DNA from: Isoetes taiwanensis
Taxonomy: Eukaryota; Streptophyta; Lycopodiopsida; Isoetales; Isoetaceae
Direction: 5' to 3'
Assembly: GCA_021234155.1 (NCBI GenBank)
Contig: JAJEKV010000027.1
Location: 10,554,716 to 10,618,715 of the forward strand
DNA: 64,000 nucleotides
Below the pieces are notes generated by a model. It did no database searches and was not told the origin of the DNA. It saw only the letters and a program-made list of their open reading frames with translations. Shown one piece after another: positions 32,860 through 43,213 of this stretch (position 1 is the first letter of the stretch; each line of letters opens with the position of its first letter). The position numbers and the translations under genes are program-made.

Positions 32860-34462
32860 GAGAGATGAAGAAGAAAGAAAACAGTGTGAGAAATTTGGTT
32901 AATTGGGATGGGTCTGTTCAGAATAGTAATTGTTCATTTAAGTTGGACCACCTGGATGGATTTTTTTAGAGGGGCTACATTTTGCAAGATTGAATCATCT
33001 GTTACCAGCTATTGTCTGAAGGAAATAAGTTCTTTGTAGCAAAGCAAATACTCTGAAACTTCAAGAAAATGCAAAATAGTCGATTGCTTCTTATTTCTTT
33101 GTAGTAAATGCATGGATAGGACCCAAATGACATAGGTGAAGAATGCACGATTTTGTGGCGCGATTCTCTTTTAATAATGAGGTTTCAATTCTTCTCTAAA
33201 TCAAGCCAAGCGTGATTCTTTGTTGTACTACGATGTTTAAAAGCTTGGCTAAATCAGGCTTGGGGTTGCTTTTTTTGTCCATAATTAGGTTCCAATTCTT
33301 GGCTAAATTACCCATTTTTGTTCTATAATTAGGTTAAATTTCTGATTAATTCATGTCAAGTGTGACTTTTGTTTCACAACTAGGTTTCAATTGATTGTTA
33401 AATTTGTATAATGTCTTAAGGACTATTTGTAATCATCTATCTGCTAAATAAATCATTCTATAATGCACTAGTGGAACTTCTTTGTTGTAGTAATTCGAAC
33501 AAGGTTCAACTCACAAGGGTTTTTAATGAGATTTTATAATGTAAAAATGACAAGTTGCTCTTATTAGGGCAAATGTTGTGCTTTTGGAATAGATATAAAT
33601 CCAATTTAAATGAATGATGGTTATACATTGCCCCCAATCACACTTGAACTTCTTACTCCAACATCTCAACATCCCACTTCTATCCAAACCGTACCTTGCT
33701 CTTATTAGGGCAAAAGTTGTGCTTTTGGAATAAGCATAATCCAATTTCATAATAGAAAGCACAGAATCCGTGGAACTGGTATTGAAACCCATTGCATATT
33801 TCATGCCCAATCATGACATGTAGACAATACTATTAGAAAGAAGAACAAATGCTTGTGTATTTTCTTGTTAATACCCCAAACACGAGGGAGCTCCAACTTG
33901 CAAGGCCTGAATTCCATATCTGAATCTGCAACCTGCAAAAACGTAATTTGAAGATTCAAAGCAGTAGAGCATAGATGTGACAGAAACAAAGTTTTAATTC
34001 TATAAAATGCCAAGTTGATCCACCTGTTTAACGATTCATAGAGGGTGTTTCTAGCCACAGATTACTATGGTATACCAATTTTAGATGCCAAAACTCTCCA
34101 GTCCATGGAAAATGAAATCTCTGCCTTGAATAATAACATTTGTCGCCTGGATATTGAATACTGACAGAAATTTCAAGGATGATCATTTTCCACTAAACAT
34201 TTATAGATGCAAACATCAACTTATCATTGCATAATAGATAGTTAATTAATTAGCAAACTATGATTCCGATGTGCAGTTGAAATTCAGATGTGTGAAGGCA
34301 GTATATTTAGACTACCTAGATAAGCAACGCGCAGCTTGATGGAGAGCCGTTCATCCTGGTGACAGATATGCAAGCCACAGACATTTGATAATATTGTCAA
34401 GCTACATATATCAGAATGACCATTTAAGCCTATTGCAAGATCTGGATTAGGACAAGCAGGTA
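32860..34462. other. No intact gene; one doubtful minus-strand exon
   Basis: A+T-rich. The phrase GCTCTTATTAGGGCAAA-GTTGTGCTTTTGGAATA is present twice (33,555-33,590 and 33,699-33,733). On the minus strand 33,875-33,932 is bounded by TTTTTGCAG and GGG|GTATTA and could encode ADSDMEFRPCKLELPRVW, of unknown family. Confidence 0.35.
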
Positions 34463-34768
34463 TTAGTTCAGTTTAAATGCAAGTTGATGATCCCTAAGGG
34501 CTTCTTCAAGGGCACGTTGTTTCATTCCAATGCCTTCTGACGATACTGGTAGAAGTAGCTTTCCTACTTTTGTCACATCTTCAAGATATGCTTTGCCAAT
34601 AGATCTGTCAAAAGAAAATATAATTGTGCTAATGTATGAAGAAAAGGACCATAACATATGAACAGATAAATGTTTAGTAATGAGCTTACTGATAAGGTGC
34701 AGCTTTTTGAGGTGAAGGATGCTCTATATTATGTGGAACTAGAGCAAAAAATCTTGCCAGTATCCTGC
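34463..34768 (-). pseudogene. Two spliceable exons of an unrecognised gene, 3' end
   Basis: On the minus strand an exon (about 34,768-34,690) reading ILARFFALVPHNIEHPSP ends at donor CA|GTAAGC. The next exon (34,604-34,463) follows CTTTTGACAG, joins in frame as PYQ-SIGKAYLEDV, continues GKLLLPVSSEGIGMKQRA and LRDHQLAFKLN, and ends at a stop. Preserved frame across the intron argues for a real gene end. I do not recognise the family. The upstream exons would lie right of 34,800 but the LINE at 35,256 replaces that region, so it is at best a truncated gene. Confidence 0.4.
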
Positions 34769-35255
34769 CATTCCAGAACACCTTTCATGGTGGGATATTG
34801 GCGAATTCTATACCTCACATGCGTATTGAAGTCAGTGTTCTAATATATTGCCTTCTCATCTATTGGCATGCCAAAATTTCCTGAGCAACAGAGAGCATTT
34901 TGTTACAAACATCTGTGACTCCATGGTGATAACCTGAAGCCAAATAAACATAATTGGAATGCAACTCTAGCACTAGAGGTCTTCCCTGAACAATAGTTAA
35001 ATAACATAAGAGCTTCCATTCTGACTAGGTCGTCATAATAATGCACAAGACTTTTTCTTTAAGGATGGAGAAGATATAGATTTTCGGCATGCATTCATGC
35101 TCAACACAGTAATGCCATATGACCTTCATTTATATTGTGCACAAAGGGGTATATACCACGAGCATCTAGTTGTGCAAAAGATCATTCTGCATATGCACAT
35201 CACCACTTTTCACTTCTCCATTTCATTCAACATGCTATATTTTATCAACCTTGCT
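34769..35255. other. No gene recognised
   Basis: Possible further 5' exons of the minus-strand fragment, but nothing convincing was seen. Homology to LINE sequence starts near 35,256. Confidence 0.3.
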
Positions 35256-35703
35256 AAGGGCGAGACGCCATGGTGCCCAGCGCCCAGACCGCCCACGGGT
35301 AGTCACGTTCACAGTACGAGATGCGCAAGTGAAAGCAGCTATCCTATGTCAGGGTAGGCAGCTGAAGGGAACTGCCTTGTATGTTGACCGAGACTTGACC
35401 CCGGCCCAACAAGAAGACCGCAGGCACGAGTTGGCCAAAGTTAAAAGCATTCGCAGACAGGGAGGAGCTGCAGGACTGATTCGGGGTAAGATGCAAATTT
35501 TCAAGCCGCCAAATGCTGCTGCGAATCCTGCTAACCCTCCAGCAGCCCCTGACCATGCCACTGCTTCGCCTGCTACAGCCGCACGCCCTGCTCAAGTTGC
35601 TTCACCTTCTGTTGCTCGCACATCTCAGGCTGCCTCTACTTCTGCCATCCCCCCTTCTGCTGCCGCCACTGAATCCCCAACTGCCGCCCCTGCCAACAAA
35701 TAG
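35256..35703 (+). pseudogene. LINE ORF1 C-terminal fragment
   Basis: The frame encodes PRVVTFTVRDAQVKAAIL then GRQLKGTALYVDRDLTPAQQ, the RNA-binding-like end found in ORF1 proteins of several LINE clades (K-GT-hydrophobic-DLTP). A proline/alanine/serine-rich tail to the stop at 35,701 follows. The N-terminal part of ORF1 is missing because the copy is 5'-truncated. The ORF2 endonuclease begins a few bases downstream. Confidence 0.6.
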
Positions 35704-35706
35704 GAA

Positions 35707-36584
35707 TTGTGCCTCCGCATGGTCTCCTGGAATTGTCGGGGCTTCCCATGGCAGAAGGGAGATAGTCTCAACTCTGTTGCCGCAGATATGGATCTCATCT
35801 TCCTTATGGAAACATGGGAGCATGCAGGACACAGGATACCCGACTTGCCAGGATACCAGCGCTACTCAATCTTCAATGATTGCATAGGAAAGCGGGACAT
35901 GGGGGAGTTGCCTGCGTTATCGAACGGCCTTGGCACAGTCAATCTCCTTTGTTCAAGACAGACAAACACAACCGGTACTTGTGGGTGCGTGTGCAAAACT
36001 GCAGTAACAGACCCCTCTTTGTGGCAGCCTGCTACTTTCCACATGCAGAAAGCAACTTCTATCACACCCACTCGGAGGTGGATAGGCTGGACCCCTACGT
36101 CGATCTATATGATGACATACATCAGCATAAGCAGTTGGGCAGTGTCATACTCCTTGGAGACTTCAATGCGCGCACCGGGGTAGAACAACCCATGAGATTT
36201 GATCCCTTGACTGAGGATATATTGCAGCTGCGTCCTGCAGAAGGAGCTTGGCCACGGACATCAGATGACAATCAGGTCACGCGCTATGGTAGACAATTGC
36301 TTTTGCTCTGTGGTATCTTTGACCTGGTAATCTGCAATGGACTGGCACAGTGGCCGTCCACCCGCAAGAGCACTTGTAGACAGGAAAACCAGGGGGAAGG
36401 ATCTAGTGTGGTGGACTATGTGCTGGTGCCTGAGCAGGATATGCATGTCGTCAAGCACTTCCAGGTGGGAACAACTAATAGGGATGAAGAGATCGACTCA
36501 GACCACTTACCACTTTACTTGAAGTTGGCTTGGCAGGTTGTGCGAACCCCCTGTGCAACAGCTCCTCACATGCCTCAGCTGTGA
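35707..36584 (+). pseudogene. LINE ORF2 apurinic-type endonuclease, frameshifted
   Basis: The frame at 35,707 starts MVSWNCRGFPWQKGDSL and reads through DMDLIFLMETWEHAG, the N-terminal landmarks of APE-type nucleases (WNCRG, ETW). A frameshift near 35,880 moves to the next frame, which carries VILLGDFNARTG (catalytic GDFN), SSVVDYVLVPEQD and IDSDHLPLYL (catalytic SDH) and ends at a stop at 36,582. All catalytic landmarks survive, but not in one frame. The enzyme nicks target DNA during insertion. Confidence 0.82.
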
Positions 36585-37811
36585 TTGGATTATGAACATG
36601 CAGGGGCTTATGCCTAGATGCTTATAGATGACCTGGCAGAAATTTTGCAATATCCTACACTAAAGCAACAGACAGGCCGGCTGACTGATGTGCTTAGGAC
36701 TGCGGCAGAGAGATGCTTTGGGATAAGCTGCCCGTGACGGACCTCCAGGAACACATCCTTCCCACGTAATCAATGGTTTGATGCAGAGTGCAAGGAACAC
36801 AAACACTGGCTCCACCAAGTCACAGACCCTGCTTTACGCCCACATGCAGTCAGATAGTACCGCGTCTTCCTTAAAGCTAAGAAAGCCAGGTACATTGCAG
36901 CGCATCAAAGGGAAATGTTTTACCTCTTGGAACATCACCCCAGGACCTTCTGGCGAAGGGTTCTTAGAAAGCCAGTACAGCCCACAGGGAACATCACTTC
37001 CGAGCAGTGGAGGCAATACTTGCAACAACTATACGACCCTCAGGGTGCACATGCAGCATTACCCCTGCAAGAAGGTCCAGTGCTCGAAATCACAGACTCG
37101 GACGTGCAACAAGGCTTACAGCGTCTTGCCAATGGGAAAGCCCCGAACCTGGATGGTATGCAGGCAGAATTGCTTAAGTGGACAGGGCCGTCCATAATAC
37201 CAGTGCTGACTGCCTTGTTCAACAAGGCATTACAGGAAGGCTTCCCGCTGCAGTGGATCAATAGCAGAGTTGTTCCCATCTACAAGGCAGGTGACCCGCA
37301 CTGCCCAGCCAATTACCGAACAATCATGGTCAATTCGGTGTTTGCAAAATTGCTTGCTGGGATTCTCGAGCAGCAGTTGACGGGCTAGGCAGAGGCAGCA
37401 GAGATACGGACCCTCACCCAGGCAGGATTCAGACCCCGACACTCAACCATTGACCACATCTTCACATTGCGAACTCTGGTTGAAGACAGCAGGAACTGCC
37501 GTCAGGATGTATATTGTTGCTTTGTGGATTTTGCGAAGGCATTTGACACTGTGCCTGGGGAAAAACTATGGGCAAGATTGCGACAGCTGGGGGTTCCTGT
37601 AGATTTGCAGAATGCAATGTACAGGCTATATGAAAGATGCTCGGGTCGGTTGCAGCTGACAAGCCAACCATTTGATAGTAGTATCGGGGTTCGTCAGGGA
37701 TGCCCTCTCTCCCCAACATTGTTTGGGCTTTACATTGATCAATTGGAGAGCTGGCTTGCTGATAATGGGGGCGACGGGGCTCACCTTCTCTACCAGATCA
37801 TCAAGCAGTTA
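36585..37811 (+). pseudogene. LINE ORF2 reverse transcriptase, first half
   Basis: After a short damaged linker, 36,915-37,385 encodes LQRLANGKAPNLDGMQAEL, INSRVVPIYKAGDP and NYRTIMVNSVFAKLLAGI (RT blocks 1-3). An amber stop at 37,386 interrupts it, then AGFRPRHSTIDHIFTL, CCFVDFAKAFDTVPGEKLW (block A with catalytic D) and SIGVRQGCPLSPTLFGLYID (block B) follow. The reading stops at 37,811 just short of the catalytic YADD, where the 3.6-kb insertion begins. Confidence 0.85.
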
Positions 37812-38164
37812 ACACATTTTAATTAAAACCCCCCTTAAACCCCCTTTGGTTTGGGTGCATATTCACACGGGGGGTTACGTAGGGCAGCGAGAGCCCCAAA
37901 AATATATTTACAATACATGTATAAAATTAACACCATTAAGTATATACTCTCAAACCTTATAGTATTTTACAAATCTCAATATACAGTATATAAAAACTTG
38001 TACATGCATACCCCACAAACGAGGATCGCTATGTACGGTCCAGATCAAGGAACAAAGGCCAAATATGCCCATCCGACAGCTCTCGATGCCCGGAGTAACC
38101 CCCCGTGTGAATATGCACCCAAACCAAAGGGGGTTTAAGGGGGGTTTTAATTAAAATGTGTTAA
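37809..38164. mobile_element. Foldback element, copy 2, with 70-bp perfect inverted repeats
   Basis: Bases 37,809-37,878 and 38,095-38,164 are exact reverse complements (TTAACACATTTTAATTAAAA, CCTTTGGTTTGGGTGCATAT, TCACACGGGGGGTTAC). Both ends are TTAA. The 216-bp core matches the core of the 15.4-kb copy (GCTATGTACGGTC, GATCAAGGA, TATGCCCATC, TCTCGATGCCCGGAG). Outside the right arm the sequence resembles the outer arm of copy 1, whereas the left arm abuts LINE sequence, so the left side may be truncated. No coding capacity. Confidence 0.85.
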
Positions 38165-38805
38165 ATGCAATAGTTTGTGTTAATAATGTTTATAGTAGTT
38201 GTGTGTTGATTGTTATATTAAAAAAAAATTTGGGCCCTTCGGGCCCTAACTAACGCAACAGTACCACTAGTTCAAGATAATCAACTATCAAAATAAATAC
38301 CCCCTTCTATTGTAAACTGCATATGCATATGCTAGTGCATATGGTAACATGTGCTGTATCCACAAATAAGAATATTCATAGGATCAAAAACAAGATATGA
38401 TTTATAATCATCCCCGAGCTGCCAAGATTGCGAATTCTTCTCTAGAAAAACCACAATTATGGCAATGTCACAGTAGTTTTATAACAAAGTTGGGCAATCC
38501 CTAATGGTTGTTTCCAGAAGCACATAATCTGTAACATCTGGTGCAAGATCTCCAATAAATATGGAATGATGTGGATCAGAATCACCACGCCTGTCCCTAT
38601 GCCAAAAGATGCCCAGTTTAACCGAAAAAGTTGTTGACAATTTGGCATTGGCATTCCATTATAAGTTTGAAGCACTTTCTCTGCTCCAGAATGGGTTAAA
38701 AATTCAACCACTTTTCCATTTTTATATATTACAGCTATTCCATCTCTACGTTGAAAGGAAGTATATACATCTGCGATATATACAATGTTGGACCAAAAAC
38801 TTCCT
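38165..38805. other. Inside the insertion; GC hairpin, no gene
   Basis: TTAATAATG, an A-run and AATTTGGGCCCTTCGGGCCC (38,222-38,246) match, inverted, the LINE-type 3' module at 15,340-15,400. The rest is A+T-rich; an 84-codon minus-strand frame at 38,457-38,711 is unrecognised. Confidence 0.45.
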
Positions 38806-39564
38806 TCAAATTTTCATCTGCAAGAACTGCAGGAGAGATTCTCCAGCTACCCATACATCGGTATCTGACACATATTCTGCAGGTGAATGACTCACTCCAG
38901 CTTTACATCTAACAAACAGCATTCCAACCTGCATTACACCAGTGGCATGGGGTTATTGCAATTTCTAGAGTTTTTACAATATTACATGCATTTCAGAACC
39001 AATGCCATCGCATCATGCCCTGCTCCACTTGTCAATAGCGGTATATGAAGAACTTCCTCTAGTAAGGAATGTCCTTCAACATTGGCCACCACCAAGTCCT
39101 TGAGAGTAGACTGAACAGCGGTGTTCAGATGGCGAACTAGTTCTGAACTGCATTTTGTGGCTTTTGCCTCGTGCTATAACACCAGAACAAACTTCAATAC
39201 AAATCAACCCCAAAATACAGCCAGATGTTGAAACACAGCACGCACCATTTTCTTAGCAGTACAGGAAAGCTTGCGCTGCCTACAGGTTTCACTTAAAGAA
39301 GCTCTAATTTTGTTGACAGTCTGCTCAATAAGATCATTATGTTTTGATCTAACATCTAATGTAAACATAACCTGCATAAAAGTTGGTAGCAACTGTCAGT
39401 GAGGTTACTCTCAAAGAACTACAATGCATCCCAACTTACAGTACCTACAAAGATTCATAACCGGGCCGAGGGCATGAATGTCGCCCACAAGACACACACA
39501 AGGTCAGTTGAACTTGTACAAATGCGTTCAACAGCAAGAACAACTTGGGCAGCTGAAATCCGGT
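38806..39564 (-). pseudogene. Allantoate amidohydrolase-type (M20 family), four C-terminal exons, broken
   Basis: Four minus-strand exons with splice borders. D (39,564-39,445) encodes ISAAQVVLAVERIC and, after a one-base loss, VGDIHALGPVMNL. C (39,371-39,246) follows TTATGCAG and encodes VMFTLDVRSKHNDLIEQTV to RKLSCTAKKM before GTGCGT. B (39,173 to about 38,995) encodes SSELVRHLNTAVQS and LLTSGAGHDAMAL. A (38,928-38,806) encodes VGMLFVRCKAGVSHSPAEYV to a stop. These are the family landmarks: TVDIR-like strand, SGAGHDAM, and VRC-GG-SHSPAE with metal/substrate residues. The enzyme works in ureide catabolism in the endoplasmic reticulum. The exon B donor is damaged, a frameshift is present and the N-terminal half is missing, so it is a pseudogene carried inside the LINE. 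Confidence 0.82.
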
Positions 39565-41412
39565 CTGTTTACTCCATATTATTTTCACAGAATTTACCTG
39601 TTGGAACACCTAGCATTGGAACACCCAGCAGCTCCAACATCATCTTGGGGCCATAAACATACATAGCGATCTCTCTCAAAAAAGCGTGATTTGATTTAAC
39701 AAATAGTCCACCGCGGCTAGTCCACAGAGGACCACAAGAGAAATATGGTCACAATCCACATGGACAAAGCGAAAACGGTGGATTAACTCGCCATGCAACC
39801 TTGAGTTCAAACGAATCTGAGCTCCCCACGAGAGCTGGCACACAAAAGGAACATAGCTCTAGACATCTTGATCTCCAGATTCATGAGATCCAGATCCATG
39901 TAATTGCAGAAACAAAGCCAGCTCTCCTTTCACCTTTCCCCAAGACCTTTCACCCAAAGGTAGCTCGGCACATAAAGCTTCCACCTTATAAGGCTGTTCT
40001 ACCCTTCTATGCCCTTATGGGCTAAGTCTCGGAAGGCCTCACAAAGCACCAAACCATGGTGCCATCAAATCCATGATCTCCGATCTGTCTACACTGATCT
40101 GCACCAACTGGTCCGGAAAGACAAGAAAGTAACAGGTCCGGCCAGAGGCACAGACGGGTATGGAAGCATTACCCATAGAATCCAAAGGTTGACCTACATC
40201 TACTAGAGGCTTTTCCGCCATCAGCACTGTACATCATCTTACTGTCATATCTATGCCATCATCTCGGTACATCATCTTGGGTCCATAAACATACATAGCC
40301 CTGGAGAAGTTTCTGGCATCAACACAGGCCTCAAAGGTCCCATCCCTGCGGCATTCAACTAAGATCTCAATTATCGCCCTAATCCACACAACCCTAAAAA
40401 TAATGGGAGGATATTCACACCCACCACAAAAGAAGTCTCCACCACAGGATTTGCCCCCTTTTCTAAAATCAACGGCTAAGAAAAAAGTGCACTCTATAAA
40501 TACTATTTAGTACACCTGGATGAATACGGCCACCAAATCATATGAAAACCTTAGAGAAAACAGTACAAAAACCAGGGTAAATTTTAACGGCCCTAAATGT
40601 TTTTCTATTCAAATTAAGGTTGGCTAAATCTACGAAAACAAAAAGTTCTTAGATTTTTTTCTTGGCGAAATTTGATAAAATAAAGCCCTTTAATTATCTT
40701 CCCACTTGGCTAAAATGTAAAATTTATATGACATAAAATTCTGATGTTGGCGAATGTTTCTTGGTCCCCAGCTAAAGTGCAACTATTTAACTTCAAACTT
40801 TGAGCACTGATTAGTACATGAATGACATTGATTCAATATGCTTCTTTTACAAAACGATAACAAAGTTGTTCAAAGTACAATTCATAAGGAACAAACAATA
40901 TCGTTTGAAGGAACATGCATGTTTACGTTGGGGTCAAATGCATCCAAATGGTGAATTTGGTGATAAAGCCCTTTAGGGTCAACAATTGCAAGAAGAGAGC
41001 ACTACTATTTAAAGCTTAAAATGCACATCATGTAACATTCTTCATAGCATTTAACCTAAACAACTTATAGATACAAATTCAAAATATGATTGAGGTAGCT
41101 AATGGCAATTCCTAAATGAAAGAGGTCCCTAAATAGAATTTGGCATGGCTATTTGAATTGATCAGGGTTCTTCTAATCAACTTTAGAGAAGGCGATTCAG
41201 TACACCATGCAACAAACAATCCCGGCTAAACTCTAAGCGTTCATAATTTACCCCCTTTTGGAGTGGCTAAATTATGCTTTTTCTAAAAAAATTGCCTTTA
41301 TAAACTTTAGCCATGAAATTTGACTAAAGGTCTAAAAAATCGCCATTTGGCGAATTTTAGCCACTCTTTATTACTCTGACAAAAACAGAAAAAAAACCCC
41401 CTGTTATAATGC
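39565..41412 (-). other. Rest of the insertion; one exon-like minus-strand piece
   Basis: On the minus strand 40,372-40,234 reads EILVECRRDGTFEACVDARN, FSRAMYVYGPKMMYRDDGID and then a stop, and the phrase MYVYGPKMM recurs at 39,665-39,640, so part of the region is internally duplicated. A 62-codon frame at 40,227-40,039 follows. No family was recognised. From 40,500 to 41,400 the sequence is A+T-rich, with the phrase GGCGA-TTTAGCCA repeated, and nothing coding was seen. Confidence 0.35.
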
Positions 41413-42611
41413 TAGATATATATGCTGATGATGTGGACCTCCTAGCTTACACACCAGCAGACATGCAACGACACCTCGATGCCCTGGACACATTTTGTCG
41501 AGCGACTGATATGCGCGTCAACTTGGCCAAGACTAAGGTGGTTTCCATATCATCTTCACGACAGCCGAGATCCCCTCCTTCAGTTACTGAGGGCAGAATG
41601 TGGAAGTAGCATCCACATACAAATATTTGGAAGTGAAGTTTCATTCTACTATGCACGGGACACATCCATACGGCTACGAGTTACGGCGGGCTGGAAGGCA
41701 CTATATGCAATGCAAAACAATAGTCATAGAGCGGAGTTGTATGATTGGACCCATCAGTCACACATGTTCAAGGTCTTAGTGGAGCCTGTCCTTTTATACG
41801 GGGTTGAAGTATAGGGCCCAGTAGTATCCCTCGCTACTTGGAATGACTTGGAGCAGGTGCAGAAAGCCTTCTTGGTAGCACTAGGGGTGAAGTCCACAGT
41901 CCCATATCAAATTATACTGCAGGAGACATGATTCTTGCCTCTTCAGAGGGCGGCCCTTGATCGCCACATTGTCTATTTTCAGAAGGTGGTCAATATGGAC
42001 GATGCTCTCTCCCTAAACTAGCTTATATCATGGCTGGGGCCACAGTGCCTCAAGGCCTGCTGGAGGGAAAAGAGAGCTCAATGGATGGCTAGATGGAATG
42101 TGCAGGAGCACAGGTGCATAGATGTGCAAACAGAGGCAGATCGCCATAGCTTGAGGCAATATCTTGACGCTTGCTTCATCAGCAAGCTTTGGGATGCCAG
42201 CACCCTTGAACAGGTCAAGACAACACACTACCAGCGCCACATAAATCCCACATTGGAACGAGGCTCACAATGCTACCTGCGCACCCACTTGCCCATGAAA
42301 AGACGCAGACTCATTGCCTCCATTCGCACAGGGGCACATCATCTTGAATTGAGACAAAGTGGATGGATTGGTGAGCTACGTCGGAATGGGCTCTCTGTCA
42401 ATGTTGCCAAATGGGAGTCATTGAGGATGAATCTCATACCCTTCAAAGTTGCCCAGCATATGATCAAATCCGGACGCGCTATGCTGAGTTGGTCAGGCCT
42501 GGCCAGCCACTACATGTGACATCGAGCACGGCATCCGTACGGGTGCTAGGATCATACCTTCAGGAGGTCATGGACATGCGAGATCAGCTATGTCCTCGGG
42601 CATGCGCTTGA
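41413..42611 (+). pseudogene. LINE ORF2 reverse transcriptase second half and C-terminus
   Basis: It starts IYADDVDLLAYTPADMQRHL (block C, catalytic YADD) and continues DTFCRATDMRVNLAKTKVV (blocks D-E). Frameshifts near 41,610 and 41,815 and a stop move the reading through VSFYYARDTSIRLRVTAGW and EPVLLYGVEV. The frame at 42,085-42,519 holds LKTHLPMKRRRLIASIRTGAH-type wording (here LRTHLPMKRRRLIASI). The C-terminal zinc-like piece DESHTLQSCPAYDQIRTRYA follows to the stop at 42,609. The protein matches the 57.8-59.3-kb copy. Confidence 0.82.
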
Positions 42612-42868
42612 CATGTACATACACATTTATTTCATGATGATGTATACTTGTACAGTTTGACAGCATTCTTATTACTGCCACGGTTTTTCCCTCGAAAACC
42701 CTTCGGGGCGAGGGTTTTTTAACCCGGACAGTAATAAGTTTGCTGCGCTCCTTCTGGGTCCCATAGGCCGATTGGTCTCAGTGGACGATAAAAAACTATT
42801 CTTATTCTTATTCTTATTCTTATTCTTATTCTTATTCTTATTCTTATTCTTATTCTTATTCTTATTCT
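42612..42868 (+). repeat. LINE 3' UTR with hairpin and (TTCTTA)n tail
   Basis: Hairpin-forming GGTTTTTCCCTCG / CGAGGGTTTTTTAA (42,682-42,722), then GGGTCCCATAGGCCGATTGG, TCTCAGTGGACGATAAAAAA and about 12 copies of TTCTTA (42,797-42,868). The hairpin and the AGGCCGATTGG phrase recur at 56.9-57.1 kb and 57.8-57.9 kb, each with a different microsatellite tail. Confidence 0.8.
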
Positions 42869-43213
42869 AATAAAGCAAGAACAAATTAAAAAATACAAGT
42901 TGCCTTCTCATTGCAATGATCTTAAGCTATTTGGTCGTAACAATACCTTGCAACAAAGCAAGCTCAAGGTTACACTAGCTTGCAGGATCTCCAAGCTCTG
43001 TAGCTTGCTTATGGCATTCTATTCCCTCCAATTCTTTTCCTTGTGAGTTGGGGTACGTTAACGCTGCAAGTAGAAGATTGATTAGATTAAAAAAGCTATT
43101 AGCAACGGATTAAATAAGGATAGAATAATAATATCGGAGAACGGATGGCGGTGGCGGACCTAAGGCGGCGACTGCAGGTGTTGGTCTGAGCGGCCGATCT
43201 GAGCTCCGGAGGC

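Larger units (their letters stand above)
37812..41412. mobile_element. 3.6-kb insertion in the LINE, with foldback element and host-gene exons
   Basis: It is inserted between LINE codons for QL and IYADD. Contents: foldback copy 2; a GGGCCCTTCGGGCCC hairpin with A-run (38,222-38,249); minus-strand allantoate amidohydrolase exons (38,806-39,564); an unassigned exon (40,234-40,372); and A+T-rich sequence. The right edge is CAGAAAAAAAACCCCCTG-TTATAATGCTAG before ATATATGCTGATG. AAAACCCCC is shared with the left arm, but a clean terminal repeat or target duplication was not found. It may be one composite mobile unit or successive insertions. Confidence 0.6.
35256..42868 (+). mobile_element. LINE (microsatellite-tailed family), 5'-truncated and split by a 3.6-kb insertion
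   Basis: Left part 35,256-37,811 holds the ORF1 C-terminus, the endonuclease and the first half of the reverse transcriptase. Right part 41,413-42,868 holds the rest and the 3' UTR. The junction is exact in protein terms: the left part ends HLLYQIIKQL and the right part resumes IYADDVDLLA, matching the continuous HQVIRQLIYADDVDLLA of the related copy at 57.8-59.3 kb. The 3' UTR has a hairpin (GGTTTTTCCCTCG ... CGAGGGTTTTTTAA), the phrase CCCATAGGCCGATTGGTCTC and a (TTCTTA)n tail. Several frameshifts and stops make it inactive. Confidence 0.85.

Noticed and set aside
40039-40227. Kelch or F-box-like protein on the minus strand
   Set aside because: A single 62-codon frame without a second repeat or a recognised motif; left unassigned.
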